64,000 bases of DNA from Vibrio tritonius (GTDB lineage Bacteria; Pseudomonadota; Gammaproteobacteria; Enterobacterales; Vibrionaceae). A program made the position numbers and the translations under genes. The DNA is taken from assembly GCF_001547935.1 (NCBI RefSeq), contig NZ_AP014635.1, positions 3,224,001 through 3,288,000 of the forward strand, given 5' to 3'. Shown one piece after another: positions 1 to 9,765 of the stretch (the stretch's first letter is position 1; each line of letters opens with the position of its first letter). Under the pieces are notes generated by a model, which was not told the origin of the DNA, searched no databases, and saw nothing but the letters and a program-made list of their open reading frames with translations.

Positions 1-581
1 ACGGCGCATTTAAACGCCTTGCAGTTAAACTGTCTAAAATCTGTAACGACTTGCGCTTGCTCTCTTCAGGCCCTCGTGCTGGTTTAAATGAAATCAACTT
101 GCCAGAACTGCAAGCGGGTTCTTCTATCATGCCAGCTAAAGTCAACCCAGTGGTACCAGAAGTTGTTAACCAAGTATGCTTTAAAGTATTGGGGAACGAC
201 AATACGGTTTCTTTCGCAGCAGAAGGCGGTCAATTACAGCTAAACGTAATGGAACCCGTTATCGCGCAAAGTATGTTTGAATCCGTTGAACTACTCTCAA
301 ATGCGTGTGTCAACTTACGTGACAAGTGTGTTGACGGCATCACTGTGAACAAAGAAGTCTGTGAAGGTTTCGTTTACAACTCTATCGGTATCGTTACTTA
401 TCTAAACCCATACATTGGTCATCACCAAGGTGACATCGTTGGTAAGATTTGTGCCGAAACGGGCAAGAGCGTTCGTGAAGTCGTTCTTGAACGTGGTCTG
501 CTTACCGTTGAAGAGCTTGACGATATTTTCTCTCCAGAGAACTTAATGCGTCCTCAGTACAAAGCAAAACGCTACGAGTAA
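1..581 (+). CDS. aspA: Aspartate ammonia-lyase, C-terminal part (partial)
   Basis: Cytoplasmic enzyme that deaminates L-aspartate to fumarate and ammonia, feeding anaerobic fumarate respiration. The reading frame is open from base 3, so the gene enters from the left edge; about 192 residues are present of roughly 480 usual for the family. The fumarase/aspartase signature [11 protein letters not shown] is clear near residue 38 of the visible part and holds the mobile catalytic SS loop. The C-terminal half matches the E. coli AspA pattern as I recall it. A strong intrinsic terminator follows within 20 bases, so dsbD downstream probably has its own promoter. The true start lies outside the window. 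Confidence 0.95.
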   Translation, partial: GAFKRLAVKLSKICNDLRLLSSGPRAGLNEINLPELQAGSSIMPAKVNPVVPEVVNQVCFKVLGNDNTVSFAAEGGQLQLNVMEPVIAQSMFESVELLSNACVNLRDKCVDGITVNKEVCEGFVYNSIGIVTYLNPYIGHHQGDIVGKICAETGKSVREVVLERGLLTVEELDDIFSPENLMRPQYKAKRYE

Positions 582-594
582 GTACAATTTGTCT

Positions 595-622
595 AAAAAA
601 CCTCCCTCTGGGAGGTTTTTTT
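595..622 (+). terminator. Intrinsic terminator after aspA
   Basis: A 6-bp GC-rich stem (CCTCCC / GGGAGG, loop TCT, 601-615) is followed by a run of seven T and preceded by six A. It ends aspA transcription. The flanking A-tract would allow weak function on the other strand, but no minus-strand gene needs it. Confidence 0.9.
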
Positions 623-740
623 ATGTCTAAAATAACTCAAACCTATACATAACTCTTGCATAAAACGGATTCCTCAAAGGCAACTATTTACGCTATTATT
701 CATCCAATTGCTTTAAAAACAGCTGGTACATTGACCAAAG

Positions 741-2534
741 ATGACTAAGATTCGCATACTTTCCTCTTGGATAATCCTACTCATTTGCTCTAATGCATGG
801 GGATCTTTTGGTAATCAATCCTCGTTCACTTTACCCACTCAGCAAGACAGTTTTGTCACGGTTGATGAGGCGTTTAATTTCAGTAGCTATCAGCAAGGTA
901 GGCAACTGTATCTCGATTGGCAAATAAAACCCGGCTATTACCTCTACCAAGAACGCATGTCGATTGCCGCAGATAAGGTCACACTCGGTCAATATGAGAT
1001 GCCGACAGCCACACCGCATCATGATGAGTTTTTTGGTGATGTTCATATTTATACAGCCCCAACGTCACTCTCGGTTCCTCTTAGCGATTACCAAGCGGGC
1101 GCTACGATCACTATTAGTTACCAAGGCTGTGCTGAAGCGGGATTTTGCTATCCGCCTGAAACTCGTCAAATTGAAATAACGCCATTTAATGCGGTAACGT
1201 CGACCACAGTATCGTCTACTGCAACCGCCAAGGTGAATAACACCAGTACGCCATCGTCGACCAGCTCGCTGTCTCTTGCCCAACAATTAGCCACCCACTG
1301 GTGGGCACCGCTCCTGTTTATTCTGTTTGGAGTTGGTATGGCTTTTACCCCTTGCGTTCTGCCTATGTATCCTATTTTGACTAGCTTAGTGTTAGGGCAA
1401 AAATCTCTCTCACAAGCGAGAACGTTGGTACTTAGCGTTATTTATGTTCAAGGCATGGCGCTGACGTATACGGGTCTTGGGTTAATCGTCGCAAGTGCTG
1501 GCGTGCAGTTCCAAGCAGCGCTGCAACAACCTACGGTGCTGATAACTCTAAGTGTGTTGTTCTTACTTTTGGCGGCGTCAATGTTTGGCCTATTTACCCT
1601 ACAGTTACCAAACAGCCTACAAACCAAGCTTACCCAGTGGAGTAATCAACAGAAAAGCGGTCATGCACTTGGCGTGTTTGTTATGGGGGCGATTTCTGGC
1701 TTAGTGTGCTCCCCTTGCACCACAGCACCGCTTTCTGGAGCTTTACTCTATGTTGCGCAATCAGGTGACTTACTCACTGGCGCTATCACGCTTTACGCAC
1801 TCTCTATTGGTATGGGTATTCCGCTTATTCTCGCAGCAATGTTTGGACAACGCTTATTGCCTAAAGCCGGATTATGGATGAATCACGTCAAAACCCTATT
1901 TGGCTTTGTTTTGCTGGCAGCACCTATTTTTCTTCTCGAGCGTATCATTGCTGAATCCTACGTTACACTGCTCTGGTCACTACTCGGCTTGATTAGCTTT
2001 GTTTGGGTCTATCATGTGCTAAGGCAAGTCAATGAGGTTCGTTGGTATCACAGCCTACTAACGTTAATGGCAATATTAGGTTGTTTCTTTTCCGCTCAAG
2101 GGCTGTGGCATTGGTGGAATAATAGTTCGTCTAGCTATGGTAACTCTGCCACCACAGAGCAAATACAGCATTTACCATTTACTACCATCCGTAATATTGA
2201 CGACCTAACTCAGCGGCTCGCTCTTGCTAAGCTGCAAGGCAAACCAGTAATGCTCGATTTCTATGCTGATTGGTGTGTGGCGTGTAAAGAGTTTGAAAAA
2301 TACACGTTCAACACCCCACTCATTCGCCAGCACTTAAGCAATTTTGTGTTGCTACAAATCGACGTGACGGCAAATACTCCAGAGCATATTGCCTTAATGA
2401 AGAAGTTGAATGTCTTGGGCTTACCCACCATTGATTTCTGGAATGCACAAGGCGAACAACTATCCACAGCGCGCATCACTGGGTTTATGGATGCGCCACA
2501 ATTCGACCAACATCTGTCGCAATTTAAGCTTTAA
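741..2534 (+). CDS. dsbD: Thiol:disulfide interchange protein DsbD
   Basis: Carries electrons from cytoplasmic thioredoxin across the inner membrane to periplasmic DsbC, DsbG and c-type cytochrome maturation. The 597 residues show all three modules. A signal peptide (about 1-21) leads into the alpha domain with Cys130 and Cys136. A membrane beta domain of about eight helices (about 188-455) carries the redox pair Cys205 (TPCVLP) and Cys326 (CSPC). A C-terminal thioredoxin-like gamma domain has CVAC at 512-515 and the cis-Pro loop GLPT. Length fits the family. The ATG has only a weak AAAG ribosome site. The aspA-dsbD neighbourhood is usual in vibrios. Confidence 0.95.
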   Translation: MTKIRILSSWIILLICSNAWGSFGNQSSFTLPTQQDSFVTVDEAFNFSSYQQGRQLYLDWQIKPGYYLYQERMSIAADKVTLGQYEMPTATPHHDEFFGDVHIYTAPTSLSVPLSDYQAGATITISYQGCAEAGFCYPPETRQIEITPFNAVTSTTVSSTATAKVNNTSTPSSTSSLSLAQQLATHWWAPLLFILFGVGMAFTPCVLPMYPILTSLVLGQKSLSQARTLVLSVIYVQGMALTYTGLGLIVASAGVQFQAALQQPTVLITLSVLFLLLAASMFGLFTLQLPNSLQTKLTQWSNQQKSGHALGVFVMGAISGLVCSPCTTAPLSGALLYVAQSGDLLTGAITLYALSIGMGIPLILAAMFGQRLLPKAGLWMNHVKTLFGFVLLAAPIFLLERIIAESYVTLLWSLLGLISFVWVYHVLRQVNEVRWYHSLLTLMAILGCFFSAQGLWHWWNNSSSSYGNSATTEQIQHLPFTTIRNIDDLTQRLALAKLQGKPVMLDFYADWCVACKEFEKYTFNTPLIRQHLSNFVLLQIDVTANTPEHIALMKKLNVLGLPTIDFWNAQGEQLSTARITGFMDAPQFDQHLSQFKL

Positions 2535-2687
2535 TGTTAAGAAATGAAGTGCGACAGTCTCCACTATAATCAATCAAGCTCATAGTAAAAACCGGATAGA
2601 GTTCAGACTTTTAGTGACAATATATTGTTGAAAGTAATAAACACGCACATACTTTAATTAACGAAATTGCTAAAAGTGTGTAACGTG

Positions 2688-3317
2688 ATGGAGTCTAACT
2701 ACACCATAATCATCGCTGATGATCATCCACTGTTTCGCAATGCCCTATTCCAATCTGTGCATATGGCAATCAGTGGCGCTAACCTACTGGAAACCGACTC
2801 TCTAAACGCTCTTCTCGAGCTTTTAGAAAAAGAGCCGGATGTCGATTTGCTGCTATTGGATCTGAAAATGCCTGGGGCCAACGGTATGTCTGGTCTTATC
2901 CAATTGCGCGCCGATTACCCGGACTTACCGATCGTGGTGATTTCTGCCAGTGAAGAGTCGTCGGTCGTCACCCAAGTAAAACATTATGGTGCTTTTGGTT
3001 TTATTCCCAAATCCAGTGATATGCGCACACTTATCGCGGCGCTCAATCAAGTGCTAGAGGGTGAACCTTACTTTCCACCAGGTCTGGTCAATGAATCGAT
3101 TCCAACCAATGACTTGGCCGAACGAATTGCCGCATTAACCCCGCAACAATATAAGGTATTGGGCATGCTATCGGATGGCCTGCTCAATAAACAAATTGCT
3201 TATGAATTGAATGTGTCTGAGGCAACAATTAAAGCGCATATGACCGCTATCTTCCGTAAACTTGGGGTTAAAAATCGGACTCAAGCGGTCATATTACTTA
3301 AAGAGATAAATGACTAA
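2688..3317 (+). CDS. crbR: LuxR/NarL-type response regulator, probable CrbR
   Basis: DNA-binding two-component regulator of 209 residues. The receiver domain has the acidic pair D11-D12, phospho-acceptor D58 (LLLLDLKMPG) and conserved K108; a LuxR-type helix-turn-helix (about 137-195) follows. The frame opens earlier at a TTG (2667), but the ATG at 2688 puts the receiver start at the usual distance; neither start has a clear Shine-Dalgarno. In V. cholerae the gene in this place (VC2702, between dsbD and nhaP2/VC2705) is, as I recall, CrbR, partner of the sensor CrbS and activator of acs in the acetate switch. The function is inferred from position and domain type. Its stop codon directly abuts the nhaP2 stop. 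Confidence 0.8.
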   Translation: MESNYTIIIADDHPLFRNALFQSVHMAISGANLLETDSLNALLELLEKEPDVDLLLLDLKMPGANGMSGLIQLRADYPDLPIVVISASEESSVVTQVKHYGAFGFIPKSSDMRTLIAALNQVLEGEPYFPPGLVNESIPTNDLAERIAALTPQQYKVLGMLSDGLLNKQIAYELNVSEATIKAHMTAIFRKLGVKNRTQAVILLKEIND

Positions 3318-5081
3318 TTAGCTTACGATAACGTCTTCAACCTCTTCCTCTTGCTCTTCCTCCTCTGGAGGAAGACGCAAACCAACTCGCGTCACCTGCC
3401 AATCAACCACATCAGCAACAATCCATTGCAAACCTTGCCATTCAAAGTGGTCACCGAGAACAGGCGTTGTACCTAGATGCTGCATGACTAAATCTTGCAA
3501 TGTCATGTCGGGATTAAACTCGCCAAGGTCTAAACCATAAGTTAAAGCAACGTCATTCAATTTGGCTTTCACATCTAAGAAGAAGTCACCAAAGAAACGG
3601 GCTAACGATGCTTTTTCTGGCGCCTCACTAAACAGGTGGCTTAGGGATTCCAAATCTTTCTCTTGGGCTAGAACACATAAAATATCGCTCTCTTCCAATT
3701 TGGTACTACCCGATGGGTGCATCAACGTGTTATCACGAAATACTGCGGCAATACGAGTACCGTCCGGCATAAAGAGATTACGTAATGGCTCACCGATACA
3801 CCATTTGTCTGATTTCAATTTATAGATGAATAACTCCCACTCACTGGTTGGATAGATTTCTACTCCAGTTCGAGAAATGGGTTCAGGTTTCGGAGGTAAT
3901 TCAACCTTGGCTAAACTCATTGCTTTGGTCAGAGTACCGCCTTGGACGATGAGAGAAACCATCACCACAAAGAATGCCAAGTTAAAGTACAACTGTGAAT
4001 TAGGAAGACCCGCCATCATCGGGAATACCGCGAGAATAATGGGCACGGCTCCGCGTAAACCTACCCAAGAGATAAACCATTTTTCACGTGAGCTAAAACT
4101 ACGAAATGGCAACAGGCCAATCCAAACTGAAATGGGACGAGCCAACAAAATCATCCCAATAGCCAAAGCTAATCCGGGCACAGCGATATGCAGTAGGTTA
4201 CTTGGTGTGACAAGCATACCTAACACCAAGAACATGCCGATTTGACTGAGCCAAGTCATACCATCAAGTACATTGAGAATACTATGGCGACTGCGTGTTG
4301 GACGATTACCTAATAACAAACCAACTAAGTATATGGACAAAATACCACTACCACCCAAAGCGTTAGACAATGCAAAGATAATCAAACCACCGCTCAGCGT
4401 CAGAATGGAGTAAAGTCCCTCAGGCAATGCACTGCGATTGATAACCCACCACAAGACCCATCCGCCAGCCAGCCCCATCACGGCACCAACACCAAACTGT
4501 TTCACGAAACTTAGGGCAAAAAAGCTTGCACTCATATCTGCGGAAGGATTGGCCAGTACGGCGATTAATGTAACGGTTAAAAACACCGCCATGGGATCAT
4601 TAGTACCAGATTCAATCTCAAGCGTAGACCCTACCCTTTCATTTAGGCTACGCCCTTTCAATAACGAGAAAACGGAAGCGGCATCGGTAGAACCCACAAT
4701 AGCGCCCACCAATAATCCTTGCATTAAACTTAGGTCAAATAACCAAGTAGCAAGCAAACCTGTAATTAAAGTAGTAATCGCCACCCCAACGGTAGCCAAT
4801 GAAACTGAAGGCCAAAATGCCACACGAAAGCTAGCAACTCGCGTTCGCATACCACCATCGAGCAAAATAATGGCTAAGGCTAGGTTACTCACTAGATAAG
4901 CGGTGGAGTAGTTATCAAACTGAATACCGCCTGGGCCATCTTCACCAGCCAACATACCGACAAGCAAAAACAGCAACAGGATAGGAATGCCCAATTTCGA
5001 AGATACTGGACTTAACATAACACTTAACGCAATCAGTAATGCACCGACTAAAAAAAAGCTATTGATGGTAATAGCGTCCAC
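3318..5081 (-). CDS. nhaP2: K+/H+ antiporter NhaP2 (CvrA)
   Basis: CPA1-family inner-membrane antiporter exporting K+ in exchange for H+. The 587 residues comprise about 12 membrane helices (1-390) with the transport motifs GSTDAAS and ESGTNDP. A cytoplasmic TrkA-C/RCK_C domain (about 405-480) and a C-terminal CorC/HlyC-like domain ending in an acidic tail ([11 protein letters not shown]) follow. The frame opens five codons earlier at TTG 5096. I chose the GTG at 5081 because AAGGAGA lies just upstream and the resulting N-terminus MDAITI matches the E. coli protein (MDATTI). It converges on crbR with no spacer, so neither gene has room for its own terminator there. Confidence 0.92.
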   Translation of the reverse strand: MDAITINSFFLVGALLIALSVMLSPVSSKLGIPILLLFLLVGMLAGEDGPGGIQFDNYSTAYLVSNLALAIILLDGGMRTRVASFRVAFWPSVSLATVGVAITTLITGLLATWLFDLSLMQGLLVGAIVGSTDAASVFSLLKGRSLNERVGSTLEIESGTNDPMAVFLTVTLIAVLANPSADMSASFFALSFVKQFGVGAVMGLAGGWVLWWVINRSALPEGLYSILTLSGGLIIFALSNALGGSGILSIYLVGLLLGNRPTRSRHSILNVLDGMTWLSQIGMFLVLGMLVTPSNLLHIAVPGLALAIGMILLARPISVWIGLLPFRSFSSREKWFISWVGLRGAVPIILAVFPMMAGLPNSQLYFNLAFFVVMVSLIVQGGTLTKAMSLAKVELPPKPEPISRTGVEIYPTSEWELFIYKLKSDKWCIGEPLRNLFMPDGTRIAAVFRDNTLMHPSGSTKLEESDILCVLAQEKDLESLSHLFSEAPEKASLARFFGDFFLDVKAKLNDVALTYGLDLGEFNPDMTLQDLVMQHLGTTPVLGDHFEWQGLQWIVADVVDWQVTRVGLRLPPEEEEQEEEVEDVIVS

Positions 5082-5572
5082 TTTCTCTCCTTCCAACTGA
5101 AAATTCTGTCATATTTTTTATTTATCTGAACTTTGTTACCACGTTTTTCAACGCTCGAACATTAGCATACCCTGTTTTAACTTCACTCTTGCCATTCTTT
5201 CAAATTTCGCATTACATGAGATTCCAACTGCTATTCAAATAACAGCGCCAAGACTTCTCTTAATGACCTTAACTCAGAACAGATATGAGATCAGTTTCTA
5301 TTTAAGTGTATCTTGGATTTATTGAATCGTCGGCTAACTGACCCGTTTAGTTTCTCATTATCTGGTAAAAAATTTATTATACCTTTGGCTAAGCTAACTC
5401 TTAATTAACAAGATCAGCGTCTCACTTTTCTCTCCAATCTCGCAAGAACCTCGCCTTATTGGGCTTTTTCCCACGACTAAAGTTGCACAGATAGGTGCTT
5501 TCTTCACTGCTACCATCAATTGCGTAACATTATATTAACAATTGGTATGGAACACGACTTAAGGAGAAGGCT
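5082..5572. other. 491-bp divergent intergenic region, nhaP2 / symporter pair
   Basis: AT-rich region separating divergently transcribed nhaP2 and the DUF4212/symporter operon. It must hold promoters for both and is the natural place for a CrbR or CRP site. I found no convincing CRP palindrome, sigma-54 core or intrinsic terminator by eye. A strong AAGGAGAAGG ribosome site ends it, just before the ATG at 5573. No ORF in it looks real. Confidence 0.5.
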
Positions 5573-5839
5573 ATGTCATTTGAGTCAAATGAACACGCAC
5601 AAGCCTACTGGAAAGAGAACCTAACCCTAATGGGAACACTGCTTGCAGTGTGGTTTTTGGTTTCTTACGGCGCTGGCATCCTGTTTGTTGACAGCCTCAA
5701 CGCTATCCAGTTTGGTGGTTTTAAACTGGGCTTTTGGTTTGCTCAGCAGGGCGCGATTTACACCTTTGTTGCTTTAATCTTTATCTACGTTGCACGCATG
5801 AATGCACTAGATAAGAAGTACAACGTACACGAAGATTAA
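5573..5839 (+). CDS. DUF4212 protein, sodium/solute symporter small subunit
   Basis: Small inner-membrane protein of 88 residues with two membrane helices (about 18-40 and 52-75) joined by a Gly/Phe-rich loop (FGGFKLGFWFAQQG). It ends in a charged cytoplasmic tail. It belongs to the DUF4212 family (small subunit of VC_2705-type symporters), which always precedes the large subunit. It is analogous in place to DUF485/YjcH before E. coli actP but is a distinct family. The ATG has a very strong ribosome site (AAGGAGAAGG). The large subunit starts 12 bases after its stop, so translation is probably coupled. Confidence 0.88.
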   Translation: MSFESNEHAQAYWKENLTLMGTLLAVWFLVSYGAGILFVDSLNAIQFGGFKLGFWFAQQGAIYTFVALIFIYVARMNALDKKYNVHED

Positions 5840-5851
5840 GTGGAGTTTGTT

Positions 5852-7555
5852 ATGGATATTCAAACTTGGACATTTATTTTAGTTGGGCTGACCTTTGCCC
5901 TTTACATTGGCATAGCGATATGGGCTCGCGCGGCGTCAACCAGTGAATTTTATGTTGCTGGTGGTGGTGTGCACCCAGTAGCAAACGGTATGGCAACCGC
6001 TGCTGACTGGATGTCTGCTGCGTCATTTATCTCGATGGCGGGTATCATTTCCTATGTGGGATATGACGGCGGCGTTTACCTCATGGGGTGGACCGGAGGG
6101 TATGTACTACTTGCTCTTTGTTTAGCACCCTACTTACGCAAATTTGGCAAGTTTACTGTTCCTGATTTTATCGGTGACCGTTACTACTCCAGAACTGCGC
6201 GAATGGTAGCGGTGTTCTGTGCCATCTTTGTCTCATTCACTTATGTCGCGGGACAAATGCGTGGCGTGGGAGTGGTGTTTGCCCGCTTCCTCGAAGTTGA
6301 TATCAATATGGGTATCATCATCGGCATGGCAATCGTGTTCTTCTATGCGGTAATGGGGGGCATGAAAGGGATAACCTATACTCAAGTCGCTCAATATTGT
6401 GTGCTCATTTTTGCCTTCATGGTACCTGCTATTTTTACCTCATTAATGATGACTGGTAATCCCATTCCACAAATTGGTTTTGGGTCAACCTCGGTCGGCA
6501 GTGATACCTACCTACTCGATAAATTAGATGGATTAACTCAAGAGCTTGGTTTTACCGCCTACACGGATGGTTCCAAAAGCATGGTTGATGTCTTCTTTAT
6601 CACGGCTGCATTAATGGTTGGTACAGCGGGACTCCCTCACGTTATTATCCGCTTTTTTACGGTTCCCAAAGTATCCGACGCGCGTATATCTGCCGGTTGG
6701 GCGCTTGTGTTCATCGCTATTTTGTACACAACAGCACCAGCAGTTGCCGCCTTTGCTCGCGTTAACATGATCGATACCATCAATGGCCCAGAAATGCGTG
6801 GCGTTATCGCAGAAGAAGCCCCTAGTTGGTATAAAAACTGGGAAAGCACAGGCCTAGTAGCATGGGAAGACAAGAACGGTGATGGCCGCATGTTCTACTC
6901 TGGTGATAGTCGTAACGAAATGACCATCAACCGTGACATCGTGGTATTGGCCTCTCCAGAACTGGCTAAATTGCCAAACTGGGTGGTAGCACTGTTAGCA
7001 GCTGGCGGTTTAGCTGCGGCACTATCAACAGCGGCAGGCCTGTTGCTGGTTATCTCTACCTCGATTTCCCATGACTTACTGAAAAAAGGCTTCAGGCCCA
7101 ATATGACGGACAAACAAGAGCTGCTCGCCGCCAGACTTGCCGCCATGCTCGCCATTATTGGCGCTGGGTATTTAGGTATTAACCCACCAGGTTTTGTGGC
7201 GCAGGTGGTCGCCTTTGCCTTCGGCTTGGCTGCGTCATCCTTCTTCCCAGCCATTATTCTTGGCATCTTCTATAAAAAGATGAATAAAGAAGGGGCTATC
7301 AGTGGGATGTTAGTCGGTATTGCCTTTACCGCAGCGTACATTATCTACTTCAAATTCATCAACCCAGCAGCAAATGTTCCTGCTAATTGGTGGTTTGGCA
7401 TCAGCCCTGAAGGGATAGGTACACTAGGTATGTGTTTGAATTTCATAGTATCTATTGTGGTAAATAAATTTACTGCCGAAGTACCACAAGACGTTCAAGA
7501 GATGGTGGAATCAATCCGTTATCCAAAAGGTGCAGGTGATGCTCACGAACATTAA
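5852..7555 (+). CDS. Sodium:solute symporter, VC_2705 subfamily (probable acetate/monocarboxylate uptake)
   Basis: SSS-family (LeuT-fold) permease of 567 residues with about 13 membrane helices. Family features include the N-terminal GGGVHPVANGMATAADWMSA stretch and GLPHVIIRFF in the middle. The GTG at 5840 touches the previous stop; I prefer ATG 5852, which has GGAG seven bases upstream. The pairing with a DUF4212 subunit and the nearby crbR suggest acetate uptake (annotated actP-like in V. cholerae), but substrate is inference. A loop near residues 340-345 contains DKNGDG, the spacing of an EF-hand-like calcium motif, between two membrane segments. A perfect 12-bp terminator follows. Confidence 0.88.
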   Translation: MDIQTWTFILVGLTFALYIGIAIWARAASTSEFYVAGGGVHPVANGMATAADWMSAASFISMAGIISYVGYDGGVYLMGWTGGYVLLALCLAPYLRKFGKFTVPDFIGDRYYSRTARMVAVFCAIFVSFTYVAGQMRGVGVVFARFLEVDINMGIIIGMAIVFFYAVMGGMKGITYTQVAQYCVLIFAFMVPAIFTSLMMTGNPIPQIGFGSTSVGSDTYLLDKLDGLTQELGFTAYTDGSKSMVDVFFITAALMVGTAGLPHVIIRFFTVPKVSDARISAGWALVFIAILYTTAPAVAAFARVNMIDTINGPEMRGVIAEEAPSWYKNWESTGLVAWEDKNGDGRMFYSGDSRNEMTINRDIVVLASPELAKLPNWVVALLAAGGLAAALSTAAGLLLVISTSISHDLLKKGFRPNMTDKQELLAARLAAMLAIIGAGYLGINPPGFVAQVVAFAFGLAASSFFPAIILGIFYKKMNKEGAISGMLVGIAFTAAYIIYFKFINPAANVPANWWFGISPEGIGTLGMCLNFIVSIVVNKFTAEVPQDVQEMVESIRYPKGAGDAHEH

Positions 7556-7579
7556 AGAGCTTTAGGACACCCATAACCC

Positions 7580-7612
7580 AAAAGCCCAACAAACTGTTGG
7601 GCTTTTACTTTT
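7580..7612 (+). terminator. Intrinsic terminator after symporter
   Basis: A perfect 12-bp inverted repeat (7580-7591 with 7595-7606, loop AAC) begins with four A and ends with four T, then ACTTTT. It could stop transcription in both directions, serving the convergent yhhQ as well. Confidence 0.9.
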
Positions 7613-7652
7613 GATGGTGATTCATCATGAAACAAAGCGTTAAACGAAAGCC

Positions 7653-8327
7653 TTAATCGGCATTAGCGTAAGTCGCTTTAAAATTAGGATTTATCGTCGT
7701 TAACTTACGAATCAAGTAGTTCAGTAATACACCATAAAGCGGAACAAACAATCCTAAACTGATGATCAGTTTAAAGCTGTAATCGACAGTCGCAATTTCC
7801 GTCCAGTGTTGCGCCATAAAAGGATCTGGGCTTTGATAAAATGCCACACCAAAAAAAGCGACGGTATCAAGCGCATTACCGAATAAGGTCGATGCGGTAG
7901 GAGCAACCCACCACTGCTTCATTTGACGCAGGCGGTTGAACACTTGTACATCCATCACCTGCCCCAGTAAATAAGCCATAAAGCTGGCGGCTGCGATACG
8001 CGCAACAAACAGATTAAACTCACCTAATGTATCTAACCCTTGATAGCTCCCCTGAAAGAAAACCACCGATAGAAAATAAGACACGCCAAGCGCAGGTAAC
8101 ATCACCAAGAAGATAATCTTACGAGCCATGCTTGCCCCAAAGATACGAACCGTTAAATCGGTGGCAAGAAAGATAAATGGGAAAGTAAACGCCCCCCAAG
8201 TGGTATGGAAAGAGAATACCGTAAATGGTATCTGCACCAAGTAGTTACTAGAGGCAATAATCAGAAGGTGAAAACCAACAAGGTAAGTTAACGCTTTGCG
8301 CTGCTGCGCGGGGGTAAAAGAATTCAT
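7653..8327 (-). CDS. yhhQ: Queuosine precursor transporter YhhQ/QueP
   Basis: Inner-membrane transporter of the VUT/COG1738 family that imports preQ0 or preQ1 for queuosine modification of tRNA. The 224 residues have about six hydrophobic helices and family stretches such as FIFLATDLTVRIFG and the C-terminal FGNALDTVAFF. The frame can start at TTG 8330, but ATG 8327 immediately after it fits the family. The ribosome site AAAAAGG lies 8 bases upstream of the ATG and forms the tail of a candidate preQ1-I riboswitch, implying control by queuosine precursors. It is monocistronic and convergent with the symporter gene. Confidence 0.9.
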   Translation of the reverse strand: MNSFTPAQQRKALTYLVGFHLLIIASSNYLVQIPFTVFSFHTTWGAFTFPFIFLATDLTVRIFGASMARKIIFLVMLPALGVSYFLSVVFFQGSYQGLDTLGEFNLFVARIAAASFMAYLLGQVMDVQVFNRLRQMKQWWVAPTASTLFGNALDTVAFFGVAFYQSPDPFMAQHWTEIATVDYSFKLIISLGLFVPLYGVLLNYLIRKLTTINPNFKATYANAD

Positions 8328-8335
8328 CAATGTGA

Positions 8336-8372
8336 CCTTTTTAGTTTGATTTGGGGGCGAGGGAACCCAAAA
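8336..8372 (-). promoter_or_regulatory. Candidate preQ1-I riboswitch in yhhQ leader
   Basis: Read on the minus strand, the leader forms stem P1 (UUUGGG 8371-8366 with CCCAAA 8355-8350) and a 10-nt loop UUCCCUCGCC. A 14-nt A-rich tail UCAAACUAAAAAGG follows, its last GG being the yhhQ ribosome site. The layout is that of preQ1-I aptamers (P1, short loop, A-rich tail). In the loop, UUC is followed by CCU, able to pair with AGG of the tail as P2, then a C in the place of the ligand-binding C. The tail closely resembles the Thermoanaerobacter one (UUAACAAAACAAGG, from memory). Ligand binding would hide the ribosome site. The call rests on structure plus the gene it precedes. Confidence 0.65.
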
Positions 8373-9340
<968 letters not shown>

Positions 9341-9454
9341 GTCTTTTCCTCGTTCACCAATAAGAAATAGACACAGCCTGTTGCTAGTATATCTGCACGT
9401 AAGGCTGTATACTTTCTCGTCATTTAATATTTTAGTTAACTATTTGGAGTTCCC

Positions 9455-9727
9455 ATGGCACGCGTAACTGTTCAAGACGCTGTTGAAAAAGTTGGCAACC
9501 GTTTCGACTTAGTTCTGATTGCGGCTCGCCGCGCTCGTCAAATGCAAACTGGCGGTAAAGATGCACTAGTGCCGGAAGAGAACGATAAGCCAACCGTTAT
9601 CGCTCTACGCGAAATCGAAGACGGCCTTATCACTAAAGAAGTGCTAGATGCACGTGAGCGCCAAGAGCAGCAAGAGCAAGAAGCAGCAGAATTGGCAGCG
9701 GTAAGCAGCATCGTTCACAATCGTTAA
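9455..9727 (+). CDS. rpoZ: RNA polymerase omega subunit
   Basis: Small subunit (90 residues) that stabilises beta' in RNA polymerase and, in proteobacteria, forms part of ppGpp site 1. The N-terminal [19 protein letters not shown] and the RRARQ segment are family hallmarks; the tail is Gln/Glu-rich. The ATG has a GGAG ribosome site. The 114-bp gap after gmk is rich in A and T and may hold an internal promoter. spoT follows after 38 bp. Confidence 0.97.
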   Translation: MARVTVQDAVEKVGNRFDLVLIAARRARQMQTGGKDALVPEENDKPTVIALREIEDGLITKEVLDARERQEQQEQEAAELAAVSSIVHNR

Positions 9728-9765
9728 TTCTGCACTGGCATTAATTAACACTCGGGCCTGAAAAT

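Noticed and set aside
4438..4899. 153-residue plus-strand ORF inside nhaP2
   Set aside because: Shadow frame of a strongly conserved membrane protein gene; no ribosome site and a composition typical of antisense reading.
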